The notes beneath the pieces were generated by a model. It did not search any database. It saw only the letters and a program-made list of their open reading frames with translations, and was not told the origin of the DNA. 14,492 nt of DNA from DATEMK01 sp035275625. GTDB lineage: Bacteria > Bacteroidota > Bacteroidia > AKYH767-A > OLB10. The translations under genes were made by a program, and so were the position numbers. The first letter of the stretch is position 1, and each line of letters opens with the position of its first letter. The stretch covers positions 1-14,492 of the forward strand of contig DATEMK010000487.1 of the NCBI GenBank assembly GCA_035275625.1, written 5' to 3'. Shown here in pieces: positions 6,901 through 14,088 of this stretch.

Positions 6901-9900
6901 TTTACTTCTCCCGTAATTACTGTTAATCCGAACCCGGTACCTGCAATAACCGGCAACTCTGCAATCTGTGCAGGAAGTTCCACAACATTGAATGCAGGAA
7001 CATTTTCAGGCTATAGCTGGTCAACAGGTGCAACTACTCAAACTATTTCGGTCAGCACTGCAGGAACATTTACTGTAACTGTAACCAATGCAAGCGGATG
7101 CACGGGTTCAGCATCGCGAACTATGACTGTTAACCCGGCTCCAACTCCATCCATCAGCGGTACGTTATCATTCTGTTCCGGCAGCTCCACAACATTGAAT
7201 GCTGGAGTATTTACAAGCTATAACTGGTCAACGGGTGCAACCACGCAAACTATTTCAGCTAACACAGCAGGAACATTTACTGTAATTGTTACCAATGCAG
7301 GCGGATGCACAGGTTCAGCATCTGCCACCACAACCGTAAATACGAATCCGGCACCATCCATCAGCGGTACGTTATCATTCTGCTCCGGCAGCTCCACAAC
7401 ATTGAATGCTGGTGCATTTACAAGCTACAATTGGTCAACGGGAGCAACCACGCAAACTATTTCAGCTAACACAGCAGGAACATTTACTGTTACGGTTACC
7501 AATGCAGGTGGATGCACAGGTTCAGCTTCTGCAACAACAACCGTAAATACGAATCCGGCACCATCAATCACCGGAAGCTTATCATTCTGCTCCGGCAGTT
7601 CCACAACATTAAATGCTGGGGTATTTACAAGCTACAGCTGGTCAACCGGAGCTACCACGCAAACTATTTCAGCTAACACGGCAGGAACATTTACTGTTAC
7701 GGTTACCAATGCAACCGGCTGTACGGGTTCAGCATCTGCAACCACAACCGTAAATGCCAATCCGACTCCATCAGTGAGCGGTACATTATCATTCTGTTCC
7801 GGCAGTTCCACAACATTAAATGCTGGGGTATTTACAAGCTACAACTGGTCAACGGGTGCAACCACGCAAACCATTTCGGTAAACACAGCGAATACCTTTA
7901 CTGTAACAGTAACAAATAGCAGCGGTTGTACAGGTTCAGCATCTGCGACAACAACTGTAACTACTGCGCTGACTCCGACCATCAGCGGAAATCTTTCATT
8001 TTGTTCCGGCAGCTCTACTATTTTAAATTTGGGAGCCGGTTATAGCAGCTATAGCTGGTCAACAGGAGCAACTACACAAACCATCAGTGTTAATACGGCA
8101 GGAAGCTGGGCGGGAACCGTAACCTTAAACGGATGTTCGGGAACAAGCCCGTCTGTTAACACCACTGTTACTCCTGCCCCGACAGCAACCATCAGCGGCA
8201 ATTCAACTATTTGTTTAACTCAGGCTGCAACCCTGAACTTAACATTTACCGGAACAGGCCCCTGGAATTATACCATTTCCGATGGTTCACAAACAGTGAG
8301 CGGATCTTCTTCAGCAAGCACAGCAATCCTGAATATAACTCCGTCAACTGCCGGCTCTCACAATTACAGCATCACTGTTCTTTCTGATGCAAACTGTTCA
8401 GGAACCGGTTCGGGTACCGCTGTTGTGATCGTTAGCAGCGCTCCTCCTTCCAATACTTTTATTACGAGTGTCACGGGTCCTACTGCGGGAGCGTGTGACG
8501 GGGATGTTTACCTGGTTACCGCCAATTCAACAATTACACCCGGCACTACCTATCAGTGGAGCACGGGCGGTAATTCACCTGTTGTGCTGTTCAGCAATTT
8601 ACAAACCGGTCCCTTTGTGGCAGGTCCATTTGCGACCACAGGCAAAACAGTATGGGCGCAATTCGGAGCTTTAATCACGGGAACTTATTATTATGTATGT
8701 GCAAAAGCAGTGAACGGTTGCGGCATATCTGCAACGTACAAATGCCAGACGGTAAGAGGAATTGTAGGTGTTCCGGGAACCATCACCCCGGCAAACCCCG
8801 TTGCATGTCCAAATGATGTGAAGAACTATAGTTGCGGTGCTTCTGCCGGAGCCGCGATTTATAGCTGGACACTGGGCGGATCAGCAACACCCGTTACGTC
8901 AGGACAAGGTACACAGAACGTACAGGTAACATTTCCTCCCGCCTTTGTATCAGGACAGTTATGTGTAACCGCATCCCTCTCCTGCGGAGGCTCATCCACC
9001 AGTGCGCCAAGATGTGTGACCCTGACTAATAATCCTGCATTGCCTGCCTCCATGACGGGCCCTTCAAAAGTTTGCCCGGGTGCAACAGGAGTAGTGTTCT
9101 CGGTTCCATTGGTAACAGGAGCAACAGGATACAACTGGACAGTACCGGCAGGCTGCACTATTGTTTCAGGACAAAATTCGACTTCTATATCAGTTGACTT
9201 CCCTAATTCATATACCGGAGCGCCACCGGTTTGCGTAACTGCTTTGAGCGAGTGCGGAGCAAGCGTTGCAAGATGCAAGACAGTGGGAAGCAATATTCCG
9301 GGCCAGCCAGGATCCATAACCGGACCGACAACCAATATCTGCAACTCCACGGTTCAGTATTCGATTTCTAACGTGGCTAATGCCACGGGATATTCATGGA
9401 CAATTCCTTCAGGAACCACCATCACCAGCGGGCAGGGAACTACCACCATTCTGCTGAACGTTTCACCTGTATTCACCAGCGGATTCTTAACTGTGACAGC
9501 TACTACAAATTTATGCACACCGGGCACCAGCCCACCGAGAAGCATCACTATTTCCGGCAAGCCTAACACACCGGCAGCAATAACTGCAAACCCGCTCACC
9601 TGGTGCAGCGGAGCATTTGTAAATTTCAGCACACCGGCAGCCACTCCATTGCCTGTATATAATTGGATTGTTACAAACAGCACGATCCAGGCAGGGCAGG
9701 GAAGCAATAACATTGACGTGCAATGGGGAACAGGAACTGGAAATGTAAAAGTTTCGGCAACCAACGGATGCGGTGTGAGCGGTGTGCGTTCGCAAAATTT
9801 CTCATCCGTATGCAGGGAGGAAGGTGAAGAGTTATCAGTAATCAGTAACCGGTTCTCAGTATATCCAAATCCGGCACATGATTATATAACGGTTAGCATA

Positions 9901-10095
9901 GACGTAAAAGAAGCATCCGCCTTCGCATTACAGCTTATAGATATTACAGGAAGGATTGTGCTTTCGGAAGATCAAATCTTCAACAAGGGTTTGAATAATT
10001 ATGAGATGAAATTAAACCAGCTTGCGAAAGGAATTTATATACTGGATGTGAGATCAGGTAATGAAAGCCGGAAGACGAAAGTGGTGGTGGAATAA
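3946..10095 (+). CDS. Giant T9SS-exported M36 (fungalysin-type) metalloprotease with Ig-like repeats
   Basis: This is a 2049-residue secreted zinc protease. Residues 1-26 are a signal peptide (cleavage after VSA). Residues 30-215 form a fungalysin/thermolysin-type propeptide, which keeps the enzyme inactive. A Pro-rich linker (232-247) leads to the M36 catalytic domain, about 250-640. Its HEYGH motif at 429-433 (zinc ligands His429 and His433, catalytic Glu430) is followed by GGEGWSDW, where Glu457 is the expected third ligand, so the active site looks intact. Then come a PKD domain (643-720, WNFGDNTTSTLQNPVHAY), a nidogen-like module (about 746-940), six Ig-like repeats of 69-70 residues (999-1413), several more Ig/PKD-like modules rich in paired Cys (1414-1965) and the T9SS sorting domain (1970-2049, VYPNPAHDYITV, IDITGRIVLS, KGIYILDV). 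It stands alone between a terminator and a convergent gene. Its substrate is unknown; extracellular protein breakdown is the family role. The start gives the only good signal peptide. Confidence 0.93.
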   Translation: MTKNLLQKSTMLFGILLLSAQLNVSAQQNVRLIDDYLKLEQQKNGWLQNDVKDWYQSDYYTDETSGLTYAYVQQRHHHIIVYNAISIFLVKDNKVLHFTPGIIDHLERKVKTSVPSITAKEAIGYALTHLGRTQPAEVKLTGSDTDLNKFIFDSPGISASPVKVQLVYRATDEGVFLAWDVSIEMKDEPHWWNIRINALNGDYLDKNDWTTNCSFEDSPHNYIIHDQESFIPNSPPPPLPPAPVPAEYQVFPFPIEAPSFGSRSILFNPSDNTASPHGWHDVNGATGAEYTITRGNNVHAYEDANNDNQPGYSPNSATLQFNYPLDLTQAPLVNQDASITNLFYLNNRIHDVLYHAGFTEAAGNFQQNNYGNGGLGNDYVKAEAFDGSGTNNANFSTPVDGSSGRMQMYLWTAPTPDRDGSFDNGIVSHEYGHGLSNRLTGGPANSSCLNNAEQGGEGWSDWLALIMTTEPGDTTGGGILTQARGIGTYALNQATSGLGIRRYRYSVNMAINPQTYADLAASSGPHAKGEIWCDAIWDMSCFLIKDLGFNSNPTVTTSGNYIAMRLVLEGMKLQPCSPGYLDARDAILAADAALYNNAHRCRIWEAFARRGMGYNAVQGSSNSSTDQTAGFSMPPVCLTATQPPVAAFTSNFSTVTCMGNVSFTDQSVQPFSWLWNFGDNTTSTLQNPVHAYNAPGTYNVKLVVTNTLGSDSTIHIVTVTPSYSATVTATPSAVCSGSTVQLNAAGTGSPNITYNVSNITYAPVAGTGTTVTLADDAMSTVKPIGFTFNFFGQNYTNFYICSNGFITFSAGQPASPVYGVPIPTSAAPNNYIALAWNDLYPPAAGSSVSYFNTGVSPNQKLIVKYSTWHFLGGTTYPFIVQAILSEGSNQVEIHTTTISNVSAADASATTTQGVENISGTAGVAVPGRNSAHFTANNDAYRFTPVVNYTYTWQPGNLNGAIQTVTPASTGTYTVNIGDGSGCIIPFTSPVITVNPNPVPAITGNSAICAGSSTTLNAGTFSGYSWSTGATTQTISVSTAGTFTVTVTNASGCTGSASRTMTVNPAPTPSISGTLSFCSGSSTTLNAGVFTSYNWSTGATTQTISANTAGTFTVIVTNAGGCTGSASATTTVNTNPAPSISGTLSFCSGSSTTLNAGAFTSYNWSTGATTQTISANTAGTFTVTVTNAGGCTGSASATTTVNTNPAPSITGSLSFCSGSSTTLNAGVFTSYSWSTGATTQTISANTAGTFTVTVTNATGCTGSASATTTVNANPTPSVSGTLSFCSGSSTTLNAGVFTSYNWSTGATTQTISVNTANTFTVTVTNSSGCTGSASATTTVTTALTPTISGNLSFCSGSSTILNLGAGYSSYSWSTGATTQTISVNTAGSWAGTVTLNGCSGTSPSVNTTVTPAPTATISGNSTICLTQAATLNLTFTGTGPWNYTISDGSQTVSGSSSASTAILNITPSTAGSHNYSITVLSDANCSGTGSGTAVVIVSSAPPSNTFITSVTGPTAGACDGDVYLVTANSTITPGTTYQWSTGGNSPVVLFSNLQTGPFVAGPFATTGKTVWAQFGALITGTYYYVCAKAVNGCGISATYKCQTVRGIVGVPGTITPANPVACPNDVKNYSCGASAGAAIYSWTLGGSATPVTSGQGTQNVQVTFPPAFVSGQLCVTASLSCGGSSTSAPRCVTLTNNPALPASMTGPSKVCPGATGVVFSVPLVTGATGYNWTVPAGCTIVSGQNSTSISVDFPNSYTGAPPVCVTALSECGASVARCKTVGSNIPGQPGSITGPTTNICNSTVQYSISNVANATGYSWTIPSGTTITSGQGTTTILLNVSPVFTSGFLTVTATTNLCTPGTSPPRSITISGKPNTPAAITANPLTWCSGAFVNFSTPAATPLPVYNWIVTNSTIQAGQGSNNIDVQWGTGTGNVKVSATNGCGVSGVRSQNFSSVCREEGEELSVISNRFSVYPNPAHDYITVSIDVKEASAFALQLIDITGRIVLSEDQIFNKGLNNYEMKLNQLAKGIYILDVRSGNESRKTKVVVE
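6940..8184 (+). repeat. Tandem array of six ~207-bp coding repeats inside the M36 protease gene
   Basis: The units start at 6940, 7147, 7354, 7561, 7768 and 7975. The first five are exactly 207 bases (69 codons) and the sixth is 210. Each encodes an Ig-like module with the core CSGSSTTLNAG, NWSTGATTQTIS, GTFTVTVTN and GCTGSASATTTV. Units 2 to 5 differ by few bases, including at third codon positions, which points to recent duplication or gene conversion. Unit 1 is more divergent and unit 6 is degenerate; a further diverged unit follows at about 8185. The two Cys in each unit (positions 10 and 54) probably form a disulfide. Confidence 0.95.
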
Positions 10096-10110
10096 AAATC
10101 TTTAGATTTT
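10095..10110 (+). terminator. Weak A/T-rich hairpin at the end of the M36 protease gene
   Basis: AAAATCT (10095-10101) pairs with AGATTTT (10104-10110) around a very tight loop, starting on the last base of the stop codon. It has no GC core, so it is a poor terminator; the element at 10225-10284 may serve instead. Confidence 0.3.
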
Positions 10111-10224
10111 GAAAAACTGCGCAGAAATGTACAGCTTCTTTTGTCCCTTCCTGCACTTCCGGTGAATGCTGTCCTGCGGACAAGTAAAGAGATAACTTTT
10201 CTGTATACTATTTTCTAAACAGGA

Positions 10225-10284
10225 TTTACTTTCCAGGAACCCGCTTGTTTTACTTTAAGCGAAAGTAATTTTTCTTTTTAAATT
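10225..10284 (+). repeat. Dispersed intergenic element, copy 2
   Basis: This is the second copy of the element at 1758-1815. Here the inverted repeat is perfect: TTACTTT (10250-10256) / AAAGTAA (10262-10268) around AAGCG, followed by TTTTTCTTTTT, a terminator-like arrangement on the plus strand. A competing stem pairs CGCTTG (10243-10248) with TAAGCG (10256-10261). It sits between two convergent genes, the M36 protease and the minus-strand membrane protein. Confidence 0.65.
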
Positions 10285-10326
10285 TCCGCCATTGAAATTC
10301 AGCAACAGTTCCAGGTCCAGAAAGAA

Positions 10327-10983
10327 TTATTTATTTATTGCCTCCCTGTTTTTATCTGTAAAAAACGCAAGGATTACAAACAGCCACTGTAATTGCCCTG
10401 CCCAGGCAATTGCCTTAATGTTTGGCGGGGGAGGTCCCATCATATTTGCAAACTGTACAATAAGTAAAAGAGCAACAAGAATAATCAGACCGTAATTACC
10501 GAATTTATTTTTTGCAGATGTTGATTTGCAATAAAGGAAAACACCTCCGAAAAACAGCATAGCTTCGACCAGGTTGGACAGTAACGGATAATTCCAAAAC
10601 CCCAAACCTAATCGTATTGAATTGCCCGGCAAAAGGGGAAGATCAGGACGGTGAACGATTAAATCTAAAAACCAATGGCTGATAACACAGAGAAAAATTA
10701 TGAATGAATATTTAACGTTTTTAAAAAACAGCCGTGAGCAAAACATAAAAATAATTCCCCAGGCAATTACCATTGCCAGGCTATGTGAAACCGGGTAATG
10801 AACAAAATCAAGCGGTGTGGCTTTCGTAATACCTAGTGCGATAACAACATGTTCAATATCTAAAAGAAGTAGTGTTGGCCACAGGAGGTCTAAGAATTGA
10901 ACTGCAATAAACAGGAATCCGAGAGAAATTTTCGGAGCAAATTTTTTCACTCCCAACCCTACACCGAAATGCCCGATAAACAT
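10327..10983 (-). CDS. YdjM-like integral membrane protein (metal-dependent hydrolase family)
   Basis: This 218-residue protein has about six hydrophobic segments and the His/Asp pattern of the YdjM / LexA-binding membrane family: MFIGHFGVG (His5), QFLDLLWP (Asp32), VHYPVSHSLAM (His62, His67) and SHWFLDLIVHRPDLP (His103, Asp107, His111, Asp114). In related proteins these residues lie near the membrane and are thought to bind a metal; the reaction is not known. A Pro-rich turn, MMGPPPPN (182-188), separates the last two membrane segments. The length is ordinary for the family and the start codon gives the conserved N-terminal motif at once, so the start is secure. It converges with the M36 protease gene and diverges from the kelch gene. 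No good promoter was found upstream, but an inverted repeat lies in the shared intergenic region (11035-11073). Confidence 0.8.
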   Translation of the reverse strand: MFIGHFGVGLGVKKFAPKISLGFLFIAVQFLDLLWPTLLLLDIEHVVIALGITKATPLDFVHYPVSHSLAMVIAWGIIFMFCSRLFFKNVKYSFIIFLCVISHWFLDLIVHRPDLPLLPGNSIRLGLGFWNYPLLSNLVEAMLFFGGVFLYCKSTSAKNKFGNYGLIILVALLLIVQFANMMGPPPPNIKAIAWAGQLQWLFVILAFFTDKNREAINK

Positions 10984-11034
10984 ATTGTACTGCTGTTTTT
11001 AAATTACAGATTATGCCGTTGTTTTCACCCGGAC

Positions 11035-11073
11035 GGCTACGAAGTTAAATAATAAAAAAACATCTTCGTAACC
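11035..11073. promoter_or_regulatory. Inverted repeat in the divergent YdjM-like / kelch intergenic region
   Basis: GGCTACGAAG (11035-11044) and CTTCGTAACC (11064-11073) are inverted with one mismatch; the inner seven bases, TACGAAG/CTTCGTA, match perfectly. The 19-base spacer is almost all A/T. It lies 51 bases from the start of the minus-strand gene and 69 from the plus-strand start, so it could be an operator for either or both. No known regulator site was recognised. Confidence 0.35.
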
Positions 11074-11142
11074 TCCCTCCTGCTTGTTTAATCCATGAAT
11101 TTTTTGGAACATTGCATATCAGAAATCAAAAAACATATTTCT

Positions 11143-13836
11143 ATGATTAAGAACCTAACACTGCTTTCAGTATGCCTGCTGTTAACATGCTGCATGACTT
11201 CCATGATTTTTGCACAGGGCGTATGGACAAAAAAAACAAGCATTGGCAACAGTGATGCCACAGTGAGAGCCGGTGCAGCCGGAGTAACTGTTAATAATAA
11301 CGGCTACGTATTGTTCGGATCATTTTACGGCAATCTTTACAGGAATGACGGGTACCGGTATGATGAAGCTAATAATAAATGGATCCGCATTGCGGACCTG
11401 CCTGCAAGCATAAGGTCCGGAGCGGTTGCATTTGCCATAAACGGAAAAATATACGCGGGAGCAGGTTATAACGGTACGTATATAGGCGATTTCTGGGAAT
11501 ACAACCCCGCTGCTGATGCCTGGACGCAAAAAGCAAATACACCGGGACCAGGGCGTTCAGGCGCGGCAAGATTTGCAATAAATGGCAAAGGATATATTTC
11601 GACAGGAGGAAATTCCATGGGAAATACCAGCGACACATGGGAATATGATGCTGTTGCAAATTCATGGACGCAAAAAGCCGACTGGCCCACTAACGGACGG
11701 AGCGGCAGCAATGGTTTTGTAATAAATAATAAGTTTTACGGAGGTTCAGGAAGTGTGGCCGGAGTGAGCACTGCCACCAAAGATTTTTGGATGTATGATC
11801 CCGTCACCGATATATGGACACAAAAGGCTGATTACATGGGAGGAGATCGCACAGGCTTTACCGCTTTCAAAGTAGGACAATATGGTTATGCAGGGTGCGG
11901 AATGAACAATGTGGTAATTATGCAGAAGGATTTTTACCGTTATGATCCCGCAAACAATAACTGGATGCAGATAGCTGACTTCCCCGGCAGTGCACGCGGA
12001 GCAACTGCATTCAGCACCAGTACAAAAGGGTATGTAGGTGCAGGGAGTGATAATCACAGCAACCTGAGTGACTATTACGCGTACGATCCTGCGAGCGGAA
12101 CATGGTCACAGATTGCAGATTGTGGCGGGGCCGAAAGATATTATGATGTGGCTTTTGCCGCAGGCCAGCATGTAATTGTCGGAAGCGGGCTGGGAGGATT
12201 AAGTGATTTAAAAACCTCCTACTGGGCATTTGACACTACTAACAATGAATGGCTGCTAAAAGCTTCGTTGCCCATTATGAAAAAGAACGGTGTTGCGTTT
12301 TCCATCGGTACAAAAGGCTATGTAACACTTGGCGCAACGCTTTATAACTATTCAAAAGAGCTGTGGGAATATGATTTAAATACAAATGTGTTTACACAAA
12401 AAGCAGCATTTCCCGGTACAGCGAGGATGAATGCTGTCGCTGTGGCTGCAAACGGTAAAGGATATCTCGGCACAGGGCGCGATTCCACAAACCATGTCCT
12501 GAAGGACTGGTGGCAATATAACCCTGCAAACAATACATGGACACAAAAAACAAGCTTACCGGGAGATGCACGCCACTGGGCTGCTGCATTTGCGGTAAGC
12601 AATAATTGTTTTGTTTTCGCAGGGCAGGATTCGGCAGGATTCACTTATTATGATGACTGCTGGAAGTACAATCCTGCTAATAATACATGGCTTCAGCAGG
12701 CATCCTTAACGGGATATGGCAGAGCATCTGCAACAGGTTTCAGTGTGAAACAATTCGGATATATTGTTTGCGGAATAAGGGGGAGCGCTTATTATAACGC
12801 TCTTTTTCAGTTTCAGCCTTCAACAAATACATGGAAAACAAAAGCGTCTTTCCCCGGCACTATACGTTATGGCGGTGCAGGTGCAGGGCTGGGTGAAAAA
12901 GGATATTTCGGAACCGGCTATGCAAATTATGGTTTCGCCCAGGCGCCTGTGAATGACTGGTGGGAATATACACCCGATAAAATTACATGCAGTGTAAACG
13001 GAAGCTGCTTCTGCTTAGGCGCGACTATATCGGTTGATTATGTTTGCACAGCGCTTACACTTAATGCAGGGAACCAGCTTAAACTGATCCTTTCAGATTC
13101 TTCAGGTTCTTTTGCAAACAATGTCAACCTTGCAACCGTAAACAGCACTGCAGCTTCGGGAACTATTACTGCTGCTCTTCCTTCCACTATAACAGGCGGC
13201 ACACATTATAAAGTGCGGGTGTCAAGCACGAATAACGCACTTACGGGAGAAAATTCAACTGCATATTTTACTGTTTATGCTGTACCGGCAAATCCTTTTA
13301 CTTCTGCTACCACTGCCGGAAGCGCTACATTACAATGGGATGCCGTGCCCTGCGCCATCAGCTATACTATTCAATATAAAATTTCAATTGAAACGGTGTG
13401 GACGATCACAACGTCAACTGTAAACTCTAAAACCATTACCGGATTATTGCCCGGCACCAATTATAAATGGCGGGTAAGAGCCAAATGCAGCACGAATCCA
13501 GGTGTATTCAGCAAATACAGTTCTGTCATATCATTTACGACCGCGATTCTGAAAGAAGGTGAATCCTATAGTACAGCACCCGGTGAAAAATCTTTATTAA
13601 ATATTTATCCTAACCCCGCAGCAGATTTTATAAACTTATCTTTTTTAACTGAATCTCCAGAGGCAGAAATCAGGATTTACGATATCAACGGGAAACTATG
13701 TTTTCAAAAAATAATTCCCGGTGATGGAGAACTTGTTAAAAATACGGTTGACCTGCACGGTTTTCCAAATGGAATTTATTCTGTTGTTGTGACAGATCGT
13801 GCAAAACAGGCAGTACACAATTTTGTGAAGGAATAA
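11143..13836 (+). CDS. T9SS-exported kelch-repeat protein with Ig-like and fibronectin III domains
   Basis: The product has 897 residues from the ATG at 11143. That start gives a normal signal peptide (MIKNLTLLSVCLLL core, cleavage after IFA) and has an A-rich leader; the in-frame ATG at 11095 would add 16 polar residues and is less likely. Residues 27-614 hold twelve kelch motifs of the form DFWEYNPAADAWTQKA, each with a GKGYI- or 'GKIYAGAG'-type strand, compatible with one large or two six-bladed propellers. Residues about 616-712 are an Ig-like module common in secreted Bacteroidota proteins (TLNAGNQLKLILSDSSGSF). Residues 716-800 are a fibronectin type III domain (LQWDAVPCAISYTIQYK, GTNYKWRVRAKC). 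Residues 819-897 are the T9SS sorting domain (IYPNPAADFINLSF, IYDINGKLCF, PNGIYSVVV). It is probably a surface binding or adhesion protein; no catalytic motif is visible. Confidence 0.9.
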   Translation: MIKNLTLLSVCLLLTCCMTSMIFAQGVWTKKTSIGNSDATVRAGAAGVTVNNNGYVLFGSFYGNLYRNDGYRYDEANNKWIRIADLPASIRSGAVAFAINGKIYAGAGYNGTYIGDFWEYNPAADAWTQKANTPGPGRSGAARFAINGKGYISTGGNSMGNTSDTWEYDAVANSWTQKADWPTNGRSGSNGFVINNKFYGGSGSVAGVSTATKDFWMYDPVTDIWTQKADYMGGDRTGFTAFKVGQYGYAGCGMNNVVIMQKDFYRYDPANNNWMQIADFPGSARGATAFSTSTKGYVGAGSDNHSNLSDYYAYDPASGTWSQIADCGGAERYYDVAFAAGQHVIVGSGLGGLSDLKTSYWAFDTTNNEWLLKASLPIMKKNGVAFSIGTKGYVTLGATLYNYSKELWEYDLNTNVFTQKAAFPGTARMNAVAVAANGKGYLGTGRDSTNHVLKDWWQYNPANNTWTQKTSLPGDARHWAAAFAVSNNCFVFAGQDSAGFTYYDDCWKYNPANNTWLQQASLTGYGRASATGFSVKQFGYIVCGIRGSAYYNALFQFQPSTNTWKTKASFPGTIRYGGAGAGLGEKGYFGTGYANYGFAQAPVNDWWEYTPDKITCSVNGSCFCLGATISVDYVCTALTLNAGNQLKLILSDSSGSFANNVNLATVNSTAASGTITAALPSTITGGTHYKVRVSSTNNALTGENSTAYFTVYAVPANPFTSATTAGSATLQWDAVPCAISYTIQYKISIETVWTITTSTVNSKTITGLLPGTNYKWRVRAKCSTNPGVFSKYSSVISFTTAILKEGESYSTAPGEKSLLNIYPNPAADFINLSFLTESPEAEIRIYDINGKLCFQKIIPGDGELVKNTVDLHGFPNGIYSVVVTDRAKQAVHNFVKE

Positions 13837-13895
13837 AAATATCCGCTTTTGTCAAAACCTGTTTGTTAATGGAAAGGGAGGAAACTGCGTCCATG

Positions 13896-13994
13896 TTATT
13901 CCAGCTCATCTTTCATACATGTATCAAGACCCTCCAAAAAATTTCCTTTATGCAGTTCTTCTTCAACCTTTGATTCAGAGCCGGTTGGGAGATA
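13896..13994 (-). pseudogene. Possible remnant of a gene 3' end on the minus strand
   Basis: In one minus-strand frame 32 codons run from just after a TGA (13995-13997) to a TAA (13896-13898), with no start codon except an internal ATG. The text is protein-like, with many acidic residues, and contains LHKGNFLEGLDTCM. This loosely recalls the C-terminal 'F..GNF..GL' helix of TPM-domain proteins. It could be the tail of a decayed gene or chance. Confidence 0.2.
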
Positions 13995-14088
13995 TCAATT
14001 GAAGAAAATTTTCCCCCGAAATTTTTAGAAGAAGCCTTTTCCGGGCGATGGCATAAATTTTTCACAATTAATATAAAACTTTAATTAA

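Noticed and set aside
6940..8184. Regular repeats that could suggest a CRISPR array
   Set aside because: The units are 207 bases long, in frame, contiguous without spacers and encode Ig-like modules within one gene.
8859..9350. Long minus-strand open frame inside the protease gene
   Set aside because: Its composition mirrors the Thr/Gly/Pro-rich coding strand. It has no domain, and the plus-strand protein is continuous and modular here.
10292..10495. Plus-strand open frame opposite the YdjM-like gene
   Set aside because: It is antisense to the conserved C-terminal membrane segments of a recognisable protein.
11095..11142. Earlier in-frame start of the kelch gene at 11095
   Set aside because: It would add 16 polar residues before the signal peptide and lacks an A-rich leader. 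It remains possible, but 11143 is the better start.
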